From assembly GCF_022267325.1 (NCBI RefSeq), contig NZ_JAIZBG010000001.1, forward strand, positions 2,516,001-2,580,000: DNA of 64,000 nucleotides. The letters are read 5' to 3'. The notes below the pieces were generated by a model. That model was given only the letters and a program-made list of their open reading frames with translations, did not search any database and had not been told where the DNA came from. The DNA comes from Leptospira sanjuanensis (GTDB taxonomy: Bacteria; Spirochaetota; Leptospiria; Leptospirales; Leptospiraceae). Both the position numbers and the translations under genes were made by a program. Of this stretch, positions 1-17,931 are shown piece by piece (positions within the stretch are counted from its first letter, which is position 1; every line of letters starts with the position of its first letter).

Positions 1-507
1 AACGTTTTATCCGAAAAAGAATCGGAACACGGTTCCGCACACGCAAGCGTTCCGATCCCGAGCGAAAAGGGAGAATTGTCTTTGTATTTTCTGAAGTTCT
101 ACGGAAAAGGAAACAAAAGTCATTCCCGGCTCGTGAAGGTTTTGCGTCTTTCCAAAGGAGGAGATCGGGTCAAGCTCATCCTGAATTCCCTGATCGCGGG
201 ACCGGTTTCTGTGGAAAAAGAAAAAGGAATTTTGAATTCGATTCCGCAATCCCTGCGCTATGACTCCGATTACGAAATCCAAAACGGGGTTTTGAAACTT
301 TCTTTAAGCGGGGATTTGGAACGAGGCGCCGGGCCTGAAATTCTTAAGGATCGAATCGATCAGCTTACTTACAGCCTTATGGAGAATCTCCCGATCCGAG
401 GCATTCAACTCTCCATCAACGGTAAATTTGTGCGTTCTCTCGGCGGAGAAGGAATGCCGTTGCCCTCTCTTCTGACCAAAAACCCGAGAAAGATCGTCGT
501 TTTTTAA
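1..507 (+). CDS. GerMN-domain protein, 3' part only
   Basis: The frame is open from the first base and ends at the TAA at 505-507, so only the last 168 residues are visible and the true start lies outside the window; an in-frame TTG at 76 is an unlikely start. The C-terminal 90 or so residues (a '[11 protein letters not shown]' strand, a long amphipathic helix '[16 protein letters not shown]', then '[11 protein letters not shown]') fit the GerMN domain found in GerM spore-germination lipoproteins and mycobacterial LpqB. In non-sporulating bacteria the role of this domain is not established; an envelope location is likely by family. The domain call is from pattern recognition only. Confidence 0.6.
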   Translation, partial: NVLSEKESEHGSAHASVPIPSEKGELSLYFLKFYGKGNKSHSRLVKVLRLSKGGDRVKLILNSLIAGPVSVEKEKGILNSIPQSLRYDSDYEIQNGVLKLSLSGDLERGAGPEILKDRIDQLTYSLMENLPIRGIQLSINGKFVRSLGGEGMPLPSLLTKNPRKIVVF

Positions 508-625
508 TCGTCAAACAACGAGTACAGGCAAAGTCGCTTGAACCGGACGATAAATCCTGATTGTTTATAGAATAGCGTTTTTAAAATGAGGAAGCCGGGT
601 TCCGTTTCGGAGTTTGCAATACCGC

Positions 626-1858
626 ATGAGATTTTTTTTGGGAAACAATCAAAAAATAAAACTCCTCGCTCGGAGAGTTTTTTTCAATCCGTTCCCGGAA
701 GATTATCTGAGAATCTATCAACCGGACATCCGAAGAGCGACGGTCATTTACTTTTTCTTCTGCATCGGAATCAGTTTTCTTTCCGCCTTGGTCCCCGACG
801 GCGCCTCTCCTCTCGGTGAAGAAAATCGCGTCCTTGTATACTCCCGTTTGACGGTCGTATTGTTGTCCGCTTTTTTTGCATTTCTACTTATAAAATGGAA
901 ATCCTCTTTTCGCAGAACCATCGAACGATTCAGTATTTTTTCCTCGGGCACGATCGTGTTTTCGATTCTTCCGTACGTGTTTTTGGATTCGGAAAGAATG
1001 GGACTTTACTTTCATTTTTATACGACCCTCGTCGTGAGCGGAAACATTCTGCTTTGGTTCACGGGAACGACCGTGATCTTTTTCAATGCGCTCTTTTACT
1101 TCTCTTTGGTTTTATGCACCACGTTAACCGGAAACGCGACCGCTTTGCAGCACGACTTTGCAAACGTTCTGATTTATCTTTTTACGGGAGTGTTCGGAAA
1201 TCTTCTCATCAATTTCTGGAGAGTGATGGATCACCGCGCCAAGAAAAAACTGCAGAAGGCGGTGAACAAACTTAGGGATAAGAACATTCAAATCGAAAAA
1301 ATTTCCAAGGTGGACGAGCTTACGCGGCTTTACAACCGGAGATATCTGATCGAACAGTTCGAACTCTTTCTAAAGCGCGCACAACGTTATAAATTCTCCC
1401 TTGCGATGATCATCTTGGATATGGATTATCTCAAGGAAATCAACGATTCTTACGGACATCTCGCGGGGGATTCGGCCTTAAAGACGATTTCCGACGTGAT
1501 GAAACAAAGGGTAAGGGCGACGGATATCTGTTCGCGGATCGGCGGGGACGAGTTTTGTATTCTTCTCGACGCGATCAAAAAAGACGATCTTTCTCAGCTT
1601 TGCGAAAAGTTGCGCAAGGAAGTTTCCGAAAAGGAATTGTCTTATCGAACCAAAAGCGGAGCTTCCGTAAAAATTTCCGTTTCGATTGGGGCCTGTATCT
1701 TCGGCCCCGAGGAAGAATTCAGTTTCGACGATATCTATCACTCCATCGATTCGGCCTTATACGAATCGAAAAAAAAAGGACGCAACCGGGTTTCGTTTAT
1801 CGAACCGATCCGTTACTTTCCGAAAGAAACTCCCGGAACGACTACGGCTGCTTCTTAG
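626..1858 (+). CDS. Membrane-anchored diguanylate cyclase (GGDEF)
   Basis: Makes cyclic di-GMP from two GTP at the inner membrane. About six hydrophobic segments fill residues 30-200, a short coiled linker follows ('[22 protein letters not shown]'), then a complete GGDEF domain to the C-terminus. The active-site loop is an intact GGDEF at residues 306-310, and an RxxD inhibitory site (RATD, residues 297-300) sits five residues before it, so product inhibition is expected. I chose ATG 626 because GGAG at 609-612 lies upstream; an in-frame TTG at 614 is too close to that site. The 3' end overlaps the convergent lipoprotein gene by 17 bases. No recognisable sensory domain besides the membrane part. 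Confidence 0.9.
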   Translation: MRFFLGNNQKIKLLARRVFFNPFPEDYLRIYQPDIRRATVIYFFFCIGISFLSALVPDGASPLGEENRVLVYSRLTVVLLSAFFAFLLIKWKSSFRRTIERFSIFSSGTIVFSILPYVFLDSERMGLYFHFYTTLVVSGNILLWFTGTTVIFFNALFYFSLVLCTTLTGNATALQHDFANVLIYLFTGVFGNLLINFWRVMDHRAKKKLQKAVNKLRDKNIQIEKISKVDELTRLYNRRYLIEQFELFLKRAQRYKFSLAMIILDMDYLKEINDSYGHLAGDSALKTISDVMKQRVRATDICSRIGGDEFCILLDAIKKDDLSQLCEKLRKEVSEKELSYRTKSGASVKISVSIGACIFGPEEEFSFDDIYHSIDSALYESKKKGRNRVSFIEPIRYFPKETPGTTTAAS

Positions 1859-2210
1859 GAGCGGGAAGCTCGTAGTGAAAGGTGATTTCGCAATACGCGC
1901 CGTCGTCGATATAACGAGTGCTCGTCGCTTCCATAAAAAACTGTCTGTTCTTTTGTTCTGGTTCCAACTCTTCGAGTTTGCGGGCAGCGATGGACTTGGC
2001 CGCAGTGCAGGAAGTATTCTTCATTTTGAACGTGTCGTTTTCTTCGACCGAACTGGAAGAAGCTCCCCCGATCGCGACTAATTTGTATTTATGCGGTCCT
2101 AAGGTTTCTACGGTCACGCCGGTATCGACGTGAATTCTTTCGTGGATTTGTTTCGTACAAGCCGCGAGTGCGATCAGAAACACGAGCGTAAAGTTTACGA
2201 TTTTTATCAT
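1842..2210 (-). CDS. Small putative lipoprotein
   Basis: 122 residues, not recognised. The N-terminus is a signal peptide ending in a spirochete-type lipobox (residues 1-18, 'LIALAAC'), so it is probably lipidated and held in the inner or outer membrane. The mature part has two further cysteines and a Gly-Ala-Ser4 stretch and no family I know. The ATG is preceded by a strong AGAGGATAGG, which supports the start. It is convergent with the diguanylate cyclase gene (17-base overlap) and 27 bases downstream of mqnC on the same strand, so it may be the distal gene of an mqnC transcript. Confidence 0.7.
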   Translation of the reverse strand: MIKIVNFTLVFLIALAACTKQIHERIHVDTGVTVETLGPHKYKLVAIGGASSSSVEENDTFKMKNTSCTAAKSIAARKLEELEPEQKNRQFFMEATSTRYIDDGAYCEITFHYELPAPKKQP

Positions 2211-2237
2211 CCTATCCTCTAAAACATTCTTTTTTGA

Positions 2238-5962
<3,725 letters not shown>

Positions 5963-6038
5963 CAAATTCTAATTTAGAATTTACGCAAAGGATTTTAGGA
6001 ACCCGCCCTGCGACGCCGAGCGGGTTTCAAAGAATCCG

Positions 6039-6075
6039 AATAAAAAAGCCGGTTTTTAAACCGGCTTTTTTATTC
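6039..6075. terminator. Bidirectional intrinsic terminator
   Basis: AAAAAGCCGG and CCGGCTTTTT flank a short T/A loop, with A-tract before and T-tract after, so it can stop the EtfD-like transcript and the convergent sensor-kinase transcript. A second small hairpin ACCCGC...GCGGGT lies just before it at 6001-6025. Confidence 0.85.
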
Positions 6076-6214
6076 CTAAAGCTCTCTTAGGTAAGGAGAC
6101 AGATCCAATTCCAAAAATCGGTATTCTCCGCCGACATAAAAGCAATCTATGCAACCAATACCGCCGAGATGACTGCAACAACGCGGCGGGTCGTGCGGCA
6201 CGCGCAATCGTAAA

Positions 6215-7324
6215 TCAAAACTCAAGCGTCGCAACCAAACCGTTATCATTGTTCAATTCGAAGTTCGCGCGAATCTGTTGGGAGAGAATATGCATCAGAG
6301 TGAATCCGGTCGTATTCGATTTTTTTAAATCCACCGGAGTAGCCATCCCCACTCCGTTATCCTTTATGACTAATTTATAATTTTTTCCGCGTTTCGAAAA
6401 ACGGATCTCGATCTTCGGATCCGAAAATTCTTTAAAAGCGTGCGTTAGAGAATTGTTTAATAGTTCGTTCAAGATCATCGCGCAAGGAATCGCGGTTTCG
6501 ATCGGTAGATCGATTTTTTCCGATTCGTTACGAATGGTTACCCGCAAGTTTTTGTGTTTGTTCTTCAGATTCTCGATAATCTTTTCGATCACGCTCGAAA
6601 ATTCGATGCTGTGATAATTATCCGCTTTATACAGAAAATTATGCACTTCGGACATCGTAAGAATTCGATTCTGAAACTCGAACAGGATTTTCTGCAAATC
6701 CGATTTGTCGTTGCGATGGAGGTCGGCCAAGCCGCTTAGGACTTGAAGATTATTTCTCACCCTATGATGAATTTCCTTAATCAATTCGTCCTTCTCCTTA
6801 ATATAAGAATTCAGAAGATTGACCGTCAAAAAAGCGAGGATTATAAAAATGGTAAAACCGATCACCGAATCCACAAAGAATACGCTGTTGAACATATTTC
6901 TCTGGCTGAGTTTGTAAAAAAACAAGAGCATTATAATAAACGAATATAACGAGACAAAGAGCGTGGTCCGAATATTCGTGAACAATAAAAACAGCAGCAC
7001 AAGAATGGAAAGACTCGGAATTATATTTCCGACCCGATTCGCAAAAAGTAAGGCGCCTCCAACCCCGATGGAAACGGAAAATAAAGTGATGATCAACGCC
7101 TTCTTGTATTGCCCCAACCAGAGCAGGAGAATCGCAAGGATCGAAGCGATGATAAAGAGTATAAAACTGGGACGATACGTTTCTTCCTTCTCGTAGAAAA
7201 AGAAAGTAAGCGAAAGACTCGCGAACGTAAGAACCACTATGTTAAACAGAAGTAAATATAAAGCCCTTACCCTTAAGATAAACGGTTCTTGTGCGTAAAT
7301 ACGTTGGAATTTTTTTACGATCAT
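6215..7324 (-). CDS. Membrane sensor histidine kinase, HisKA_2 type
   Basis: 369 residues: about six transmembrane segments (residues 18-170) with no extracytoplasmic domain of note, then a HisKA_2 dimerisation/phosphoacceptor motif 'EIHHRVRNNLQ' with the first His near residue 186, then a HATPase domain with N-box 'NELLNNSLTHAF' and 'DNGVGM'. This family often pairs with unusual outputs, and no response regulator is adjacent. The coding sequence is AT-richer than its neighbours, suggesting transfer or weaker selection. ATG start; the gene stands alone, convergent with the EtfD-like gene. Confidence 0.85.
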   Translation of the reverse strand: MIVKKFQRIYAQEPFILRVRALYLLLFNIVVLTFASLSLTFFFYEKEETYRPSFILFIIASILAILLLWLGQYKKALIITLFSVSIGVGGALLFANRVGNIIPSLSILVLLFLLFTNIRTTLFVSLYSFIIMLLFFYKLSQRNMFNSVFFVDSVIGFTIFIILAFLTVNLLNSYIKEKDELIKEIHHRVRNNLQVLSGLADLHRNDKSDLQKILFEFQNRILTMSEVHNFLYKADNYHSIEFSSVIEKIIENLKNKHKNLRVTIRNESEKIDLPIETAIPCAMILNELLNNSLTHAFKEFSDPKIEIRFSKRGKNYKLVIKDNGVGMATPVDLKKSNTTGFTLMHILSQQIRANFELNNDNGLVATLEF

Positions 7325-7666
7325 ACGTCTTGAAACGATCCTGAACGAAACCGCGGCGCGGTGAAATGTTTATTGACAACTCTTGAAATTGTAACTCTAT
7401 CAAATCGAATTTCAAGCTCAAAGGAATTTTTCGAGAGCACAGACGGCGTTTACGCGAAAGCGAAACGCGTTTTTCTACTTTGTTGCTCCGAATTCTATTT
7501 CGACATTTTGGCTTAATCCGTTCAAAGCCGGGTTTAAAACCCCGGAATTTTTAGTTTCAATCCATTCCCATCGAGTAACAACCACAAGAACCATCAACGA
7601 ATAAATCGGAATAAACGGAAAGAATTAGAATATGATTCAAACAAAAGAATAACTGAAGATAGTTAC
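7325..7666. other. 342-bp intergenic region
   Basis: Divergent spacer between the sensor kinase and the small lipoprotein gene. Apart from a possible promoter (7373-7403) I see no repeat, RNA gene or coding frame. Confidence 0.5.
7373..7403 (+). promoter_or_regulatory. Possible sigma70-type promoter
   Basis: A perfect TTGACA (7373-7378) is followed 19 bases later by TATCAA (7398-7403). The spacing is long, so this is a weak prediction; it would drive the lipoprotein gene at 7667 with a leader of about 260 bases. Confidence 0.25.
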
Positions 7667-7972
7667 ATGATTCAAAAAATTATTAACATCTCGAGTGTAT
7701 TTTGCGTAACATTATTCATTTCCAACTGTATGACAACGGAAGAACATTTCCGCCAATATGGGTTGAATAAAGCCTCTTTCGACATGGAGTGCCCCCAGGA
7801 AAAAATTCAAATCCATGTATTAGGAGAGTTATCAAGAGGAAACGGACAGGTGGGAGTTACCGGTTGCAATAAAAAAGCTTCTTACATAGCGGTCCAAGGA
7901 GCCGGTTGGGTTAACAATACGTCCTCAGTTTCCAATGAACGAGAAAGAGAACGAAACCAGAGACCAAGGTGA
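7667..7972 (+). CDS. Small putative lipoprotein
   Basis: 101 residues. Signal peptide with lipobox-like 'LFISNC' (Cys near residue 21). The mature part has two cysteines and a core 'IQIHVLGELSRGNGQVGVTGCNKKASYI' resembling short leptospiral lipoproteins I cannot assign to a function. The C-terminus is highly charged (ERERERNQRPR), which is odd for a folded end and may mean the gene has been shortened. AT-rich like the preceding kinase gene. No strong ribosome-binding site precedes the ATG. Confidence 0.6.
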   Translation: MIQKIINISSVFCVTLFISNCMTTEEHFRQYGLNKASFDMECPQEKIQIHVLGELSRGNGQVGVTGCNKKASYIAVQGAGWVNNTSSVSNERERERNQRPR

Positions 7973-8166
7973 ACGTCAAAAGTTTCTTTCAAAAAAAATA
8001 GGCGAAGTGACTAAAAAAAGCCGCTCCGCCTCAAAGACATCTGGTGCAAATACGAAATGTATGACTCCGAAATGAATCGGAATCTTACCAGAGTATTGCT
8101 TTTTTCTTACAAATCGATCCGCAGAAAAATACGGAGCGGCCGCTTTTAGAACGGATGAATCGGGTA

Positions 8167-10088
<1,922 letters not shown>

Positions 10089-10409
10089 ATGGAAGGGATT
10101 CCCCTCACCCCATCGAGAGATCTACAAGGATTAAAATTACAAATCGACGGTTTCGAGGATTCGTTTGAAATTCTCAAACTCAAGGAAGAAGGTCTTACGA
10201 TTTCTTCTTTGAATGAATTGAATCTTCTTCCGGGTTCCCCTCTCAGCGGAAGAATCGATTCCAACGCACTCGATTTTCAATTTCGATTTCAAGGAAGTCT
10301 GCAAAGAACAGTTCTCCGTCCCGACGGAAAAGGATTTATTTTAGGAATTCAATTCCATCAAAGAACGGGCTTGCCGGACATTCTCATCGCCCTCGAACTC
10401 GCCTCTTGA
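10089..10409 (+). CDS. Small protein, possibly PilZ-like
   Basis: 106 residues, no signal peptide. The C-terminal half ('LPGSPLSGRI', 'FQGSLQRTVL', 'FILGIQFHQ') has the strand pattern of a PilZ beta-barrel, but the RxxxR and DxSxxG c-di-GMP signatures are absent, so it would be a non-binding member at best. Start ATG is the only good one in frame. It stands alone between prfC and the carbamoyltransferase gene. The fold assignment is a guess; the reading frame itself is plausible. Confidence 0.5.
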   Translation: MEGIPLTPSRDLQGLKLQIDGFEDSFEILKLKEEGLTISSLNELNLLPGSPLSGRIDSNALDFQFRFQGSLQRTVLRPDGKGFILGIQFHQRTGLPDILIALELAS

Positions 10410-10462
10410 TTTAGACTCGATTCTTCGAAGCGCACTTCGCTTTCCCCTCCGTATTTGTCGCT

Positions 10463-10691
10463 GCCATCGCGACCCGTAGGAAGCCGATGGCACTGAGTTC
10501 TCAGATGCGACGCATAGAGAGCGGAGCATGATTTACCATGAACCTTTAGGGGCTTCCCCGGCCCCGTTTTTTTAAAACTCAAAAACACTTTTCCGGATAA
10601 TTCTAATCTCATCCCCCCAGAGTCATTCGATTCGATCGGCGAAAACTCAGCAAACGCCTTCCTGAACTCAGCAAGTTACTCCCTATGGGTC
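10463..10691. repeat. Dispersed copies of the AACTCA...GGGTCGC element
   Basis: Read on the minus strand, 10463-10522 gives CTCTCTATGCGTCGC, then AACTCAGTGCC, then TTCCTACGGGTCGC. On the plus strand, 10641-10691 gives AAAACTCAGC, GAACTCAGCAAG and CTCCCTATGGGTC. The blocks AACTCAGC and CTATGGGTCGC are the same as in the 37-bp tandem unit at 31743-31961. Confidence 0.55.
10549..10572 (+). terminator. Terminator-like hairpin
   Basis: GGGGC and GCCCC (10549-10553 and 10561-10565) with a 7-base loop are followed by GTTTTTTT. It would end transcription from the small gene at 10089. Confidence 0.5.
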
Positions 10692-10766
10692 ATAACTTAG
10701 AGCGGCGTTTATATCTATTTTCATTTACGAAACTCCTTCTATTCTGTTTTCTGTACATAAAGTCCT

Positions 10767-11702
10767 ATGTCCGAAATCAACGTGAAACATCTTATTTCTT
10801 GGGAAGACTGGTCCGATTCCGAAATTCTCGATCTGCTGAACTTTGCGATCCACGTAAAGAAGAATCGAGTCAACTACGCGGGTCATTTGAGCGGCCGTTC
10901 TTTGGCGATGCTCTTCCAGAAAACTTCCACAAGAACCAGAGTTTCTTTTGAAGTGGCGATGACCGAAATGGGCGGCCACGGAATTTACTTGGACTGGATG
11001 GCGTCTAACTTTCAACTTTCCGACATCGATCTGGAAGCGAGATATCTCTCCAGAAACGTTTCCGTCATCATGGCCCGTCTAAAAAAACACGAAGACCTTC
11101 TTGCTATGAAGAACGGTTCACAAGTTCCGGTCATCAACGGCTGCGACAACATGTTTCACCCTTGTCAATCTCTTGCGGACGTAATGACCATCGCGCTCGA
11201 CAAACCCGAACGCCCTTTGAATCAGGTTCGACTCGCGTATGTCGGAGTTCACAACAACGTGGTCAACTCTCTCATCGGAATCACCGCGGCTTTGGGGATT
11301 CATTTGACTCTCGTAACCCCGATCGCCGAAAAGGAAAACATACACGAATCTACCGTGGAACGGGCCAAGTCCAAGGGAACGCTCGCTTGGGAATCGAATT
11401 TGGAAAAGGCAGTAAAGGACGCGGACTACGTTTACACGGACACTTGGCTGGACATGGAATTCTTCAACGATCCTTCTTACGCCGATAAGAAAAAACAAAG
11501 AATGGAACTGATGATGCCGTATCAGATCAATTCCGCTCTGATGGAAAAGACGAACGCAAGAGTCATGCACGACATGCCGATCCATGCGGGATATGAGATT
11601 ACCCGAGACGTGGTTCTAAGCCCTAGGTCCATCATATTCCAGCAAGCGGAGAATCGACTGGACGCTCAAAAAGCGGTCATTCTAAAACTTCTTGAGGCTT
11701 GA
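10767..11702 (+). CDS. argF: Ornithine carbamoyltransferase homologue with altered substrate motifs
   Basis: 311 residues, carbamoyltransferase fold. The carbamoyl-phosphate motif is intact ('STRTR', about residues 53-57; 'HPCQSLAD' near 131), as is 'GVHNNVVNSL'. The motif that in ornithine enzymes reads HCLP is here 'HDMP' (H268, D269), and the usual ornithine-binding SMG loop is replaced by 'DTWLDMEFFND'. It is normally annotated argF, carbamoyl phosphate plus ornithine to citrulline, and is probably the arginine-pathway enzyme, but the residues that decide the amino substrate differ. Good ATG start; the lyase gene begins 103 bases downstream. Confidence 0.72.
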   Translation: MSEINVKHLISWEDWSDSEILDLLNFAIHVKKNRVNYAGHLSGRSLAMLFQKTSTRTRVSFEVAMTEMGGHGIYLDWMASNFQLSDIDLEARYLSRNVSVIMARLKKHEDLLAMKNGSQVPVINGCDNMFHPCQSLADVMTIALDKPERPLNQVRLAYVGVHNNVVNSLIGITAALGIHLTLVTPIAEKENIHESTVERAKSKGTLAWESNLEKAVKDADYVYTDTWLDMEFFNDPSYADKKKQRMELMMPYQINSALMEKTNARVMHDMPIHAGYEITRDVVLSPRSIIFQQAENRLDAQKAVILKLLEA

Positions 11703-11804
11703 TCTCAGGAAAATCGGTTTACCAGAGGCCCCTTCTTCCGAAACCTGTATTTAGAGCCTTTTCACCCTCACTTGCAGGCTCGAAATAAGAATTAAAGGTA
11801 TCTC

Positions 11805-12798
<994 letters not shown>

Positions 12799-13099
12799 TT
12801 TTGAATTCGAGTTTAACTTAATCTAAATTCGTTTAGAATTTTCGAATGTAAAAAGCCGCAAGAGATTGCGGCTTTTTTCGTATGTTGATCGATCCAACCT
12901 TTCGGATTCAAAAAAGAAATACGATCGAAATGAGTTTATGAAGCCGGATTAAAGTTCGTTGAAATTTTCGAAATCAAATCTAGAGAATTCGATCCATCGA
13001 AAACGGCTGTATCGATTTTGAAATCGGGCCGAAGATTTTTGAAAACGGGCGTGGTCTTCGAAAACGATCCTACAGATTTTTCCGCTCGCGGGCGATTTT
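12799..13099. other. 301-bp convergent spacer
   Basis: Contains the terminator at 12850-12878; the rest is AT-rich with no gene or repeat that I can see. Confidence 0.5.
12850..12878. terminator. Bidirectional intrinsic terminator
   Basis: AAAAGCCGCAA and TTGCGGCTTTT form a stem with a short loop, flanked by A- and T-tracts, placed between the convergent lyase gene and the gene at 13100. Confidence 0.8.
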
Positions 13100-13564
13100 T
13101 TATTTAACAAACTTCTCGAGAAGTTTGGCGATGAGTTCGTTTAAGCTCTTTTCGACGTGATCCCAAGATTTTTTGTTCATGGGTTCGAGAGGCATCTTTT
13201 TATCGAGTTGTTTGTAACGATCGAAACTTTCGCGGGCATAATCCAGATATTTTTTGGCTTCGATCCCGAGACGATCCAGATGAGCCTCGTTTTTGATATA
13301 AATACCCGCGATCTTATCCCTGTATTCGTCCTCTAAAAAATAATATCGAACGTCAAGTTTCACTTCGTCCATGGCCTTGTAAATTTTAGAAACCTGATCT
13401 TTTTTATCGACGGGCGCCGACTTCTCTCCCGAAGTTTCCATCGCGGGTGATTGCGACTTCTCTTTCGGCGCAGAGGTCTTCGGAGGTGCGTTCTTTTTCA
13501 GAAGCTTCTCCAATTTCTCGCGTTTTAAAATGTCGAATAAAGCGCTCTTTTTATTCTGAGTCAC
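13100..13564 (-). CDS. Hypothetical charged helical protein
   Basis: 154 residues, not recognised. Residues 1-55 are lysine/proline/serine-rich and probably disordered; residues 56-154 are predicted helices with many Lys/Glu/Asp ('YFLEDEYRDKIAGIYIKNEAHLDRLGIEAKKYLDYARESFDRY'). No signal peptide or membrane segment, so cytoplasmic. GTG start with AGGG seven bases upstream. It stands alone between the terminator at 12850 and the rhomboid gene. Confidence 0.65.
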   Translation of the reverse strand: MTQNKKSALFDILKREKLEKLLKKNAPPKTSAPKEKSQSPAMETSGEKSAPVDKKDQVSKIYKAMDEVKLDVRYYFLEDEYRDKIAGIYIKNEAHLDRLGIEAKKYLDYARESFDRYKQLDKKMPLEPMNKKSWDHVEKSLNELIAKLLEKFVK

Positions 13565-13707
13565 AATTACACCCTATCTTTGAAATGGTTCTATTTTAAT
13601 GTATCGGAAAATCGGACTTCTTCCGCTATTATAAACAATTTATACGACGAATTTTCTTGGAAAAAAATCTCTTTTGTTGGAGGCATCGGAAAAAGAATCG
13701 GAAACAA

Positions 13708-14715
<1,008 letters not shown>

Positions 14716-14844
14716 CAGAGAGTCAAGCAGGCAAAGCCGGGGCAAAAATTCACCCCGGGTTTCCTCATTCTCCGGGAGAAGGAGAATGATTTTTCAATCA
14801 CATTCTTTAAATCGAAAAATCGGGCCTCATCCTTTATAGTCGGG

Positions 14845-15942
<1,098 letters not shown>

Positions 15943-16099
15943 AGCTGAAGAATGCGTCGTTCTTCCGACGATTTTTTTGTGAAACACGCGGAGCCCCGCC
16001 CTTGTTTTGGGTGGGGGGTGAGGTGGCGGGAAAACCTCGGCAAAATCTACTTATCACAAAACGAACTTCACGACAAGCCCATTCTAATTCGAAAATTTC

Positions 16100-16113
16100 G
16101 TAGGAACTCCTAC
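16100..16113. repeat. Single TGTRGGAGTTCCYACA-type repeat
   Basis: GTAGGA-AC-TCCTAC, a perfect 6-bp inverted repeat of the same family, lies between the convergent mtnA and FapA-like genes. Confidence 0.65.
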
Positions 16114-16122
16114 AAAACGGGA

Positions 16123-17631
16123 CTACTTCGTCGTTTGCAGCGCGACCATCATCGCTTTGTCCTGACCGGGTTCAAAAACCATCATAAACGAAGACTGAAA
16201 TTTGGTGATCTTCTCTATCTGTCTTCTATAATGAATCACGGCACCCGGATAAGCTCCCTTTTGAACCGCAAGTCGAACCGATCCCGGATTAAAACGGGAA
16301 GTTTTCAGGGAGTCCTGTTTGAACTTGAGCATATTCAAAATCTTTAATTTCTTATTGTAGTCTTCGAATACGGTCTTAAACGCCGCCTTCTTGTCCTCGG
16401 GAAGATTTCCCCGGGAACGCTGAACCATGTGTTTGATCTGCTGGATTTTCGGAAGAATCTTTTCCATTTCCTTCTCACCCATTTGGATCTTACGGGTGAT
16501 TTCCTGAAAGGATCGATCGTTCTTAAAATGAAATCCAAGCTCAACGGTAACATCCAACTCGGCGCTCGAACCCAAGGAGACGACCGAAACACCTTCGTTC
16601 GTTCTTACCTTGCTCGAAACGAGGTTGCCGTTGGAGCCGCTCAAAAGAACGGACCCTAAAGTATCGATCGTCGAATTTAAAATCGCACCTTCGATGATGA
16701 TATCACCTTCGGTTTCGAGATGTGCATTCTCGATAAACTTCGCCTGTACTCTTCCCGTTACGTGAATGATTTCCGTTCCCGAACCTTTGATTCCGCCGTG
16801 AACGATCAGATCCTGACCGACCTTGATTTGATTGCTTTCCAAGTTTCCATAGACAACGAGCGATCCGGTACATTCCACGATAGAACCGGGTTCAATATCT
16901 CCGCGCACAATCACGTTTCCTTCGAATTGAATGTTTCCGGTGGAAAGTCCGACGTTGCCCGCAATTTGCAGTTCGGGAGAAACGGTGATCGAAGTTTCGG
17001 TTACGAAAATCACGCCGTTGCTCGCGGCAAAGTATTCCTGAAGTTCTTTTCCTTCTTCAACAACGTTTCGTTCTTCGATATTCTTCCCGAGCACGAGCTT
17101 AGGACGTTTGATCGCCGGTGCAGGAATGATGTTTCCGAAAACGTCGAAACCCGGGTTGCCTGGAATTCCCTCGAACTTTGTGGCGAGCTTCTCGCCGATT
17201 TTTACGTTGATGTATCGATCGATATTTCTGAAATCAGCGCGTCCGTCTTCGAGCAGCTTAACGCGCTTTGCCATAGGATGATAAAAACGAACCCAACCGT
17301 TCTCTCCGGGAGTCGGCGCGACACCTTTTGCGATTTCAACCTTGATCGGAGTAAAGTCCCCTCGTTTCCCTGCTTCGTCCAAGAGAGTCAAAACTCTTCG
17401 GATCTCGTCGACTAACATCCGTTCTCTGTGAATTCCCCAGTCAAGTATAATGCTCCAAAGCTTATCCTTGGAAACGCTTTCGCCTTTGAGATTGTAAGGT
17501 CGTACGGTCATCACCGCAGAAAGCTGATCGGCGGAAATTCCGATGCTGATCGCCGATTCAATGGAAATGGGAGATGGGGCGGTTTGGGATTCCGTTGCTG
17601 GTGTTTTCATAGGCTCGTCTTTCGCATTCAT
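16123..17631 (-). CDS. FapA/DUF342 family protein
   Basis: 502 residues. Residues 60-230 carry the DUF342 N-terminal module, followed by a right-handed beta-helix-like region (230-370; repeats such as 'GNIQFEGNVIVRGDIEPGSIVECTGSLVVYGNLESNQIKVGQDLIVHG' read in short segments) and a charged helical/coiled-coil C-terminus (370-450). FapA homologues affect flagellar assembly or cell-envelope organisation in other bacteria; several copies are usual in spirochetes. No signal peptide. Cytoplasmic scaffold is my inference. ATG start; stands alone. Confidence 0.8.
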   Translation of the reverse strand: MNAKDEPMKTPATESQTAPSPISIESAISIGISADQLSAVMTVRPYNLKGESVSKDKLWSIILDWGIHRERMLVDEIRRVLTLLDEAGKRGDFTPIKVEIAKGVAPTPGENGWVRFYHPMAKRVKLLEDGRADFRNIDRYINVKIGEKLATKFEGIPGNPGFDVFGNIIPAPAIKRPKLVLGKNIEERNVVEEGKELQEYFAASNGVIFVTETSITVSPELQIAGNVGLSTGNIQFEGNVIVRGDIEPGSIVECTGSLVVYGNLESNQIKVGQDLIVHGGIKGSGTEIIHVTGRVQAKFIENAHLETEGDIIIEGAILNSTIDTLGSVLLSGSNGNLVSSKVRTNEGVSVVSLGSSAELDVTVELGFHFKNDRSFQEITRKIQMGEKEMEKILPKIQQIKHMVQRSRGNLPEDKKAAFKTVFEDYNKKLKILNMLKFKQDSLKTSRFNPGSVRLAVQKGAYPGAVIHYRRQIEKITKFQSSFMMVFEPGQDKAMMVALQTTK

Positions 17632-17931
17632 AGTATTTCGATCTTCAGGTCTAAACCGAAGTTCATTTCTCTTTCTAATTTCGACTTAAAGAGAAGGAAC
17701 TTAAATGTAGTATATAAGGTTCCCTTGAAATGAAACTTTTTTTTACTTATATTACCGTGAAATTATAAATAAAAAAGAAAATCCTATTCTTTTTAACAAT
17801 CGGCGCATCGGATTTCTTCGAGAATTCCGTCGATTTTTTTGAACCTTACGAACCCTCCTCTCCCCGGAAACAAAAGGGTCAAAGATTGGTTCGGCCGGCT
17901 ATGAGACGAGACGCTGTGGAAAAATCCACGC
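17632..17931. other. 300-bp spacer
   Basis: Region between the alpha/beta-hydrolase 3' end and the FapA-like start. AT-rich near 17735-17800, as expected for a promoter region; nothing else seen. Confidence 0.4.

Larger units (their letters stand above)
10410..10766. other. 357-bp spacer with GTCGC-family repeats and terminator
   Basis: Holds two copies of the dispersed GTCGC-type element (10463-10522 on the minus strand, 10641-10691 on the plus strand), a terminator-like hairpin at 10549-10572 and the promoter region of the carbamoyltransferase gene. No gene seen. Confidence 0.5.
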
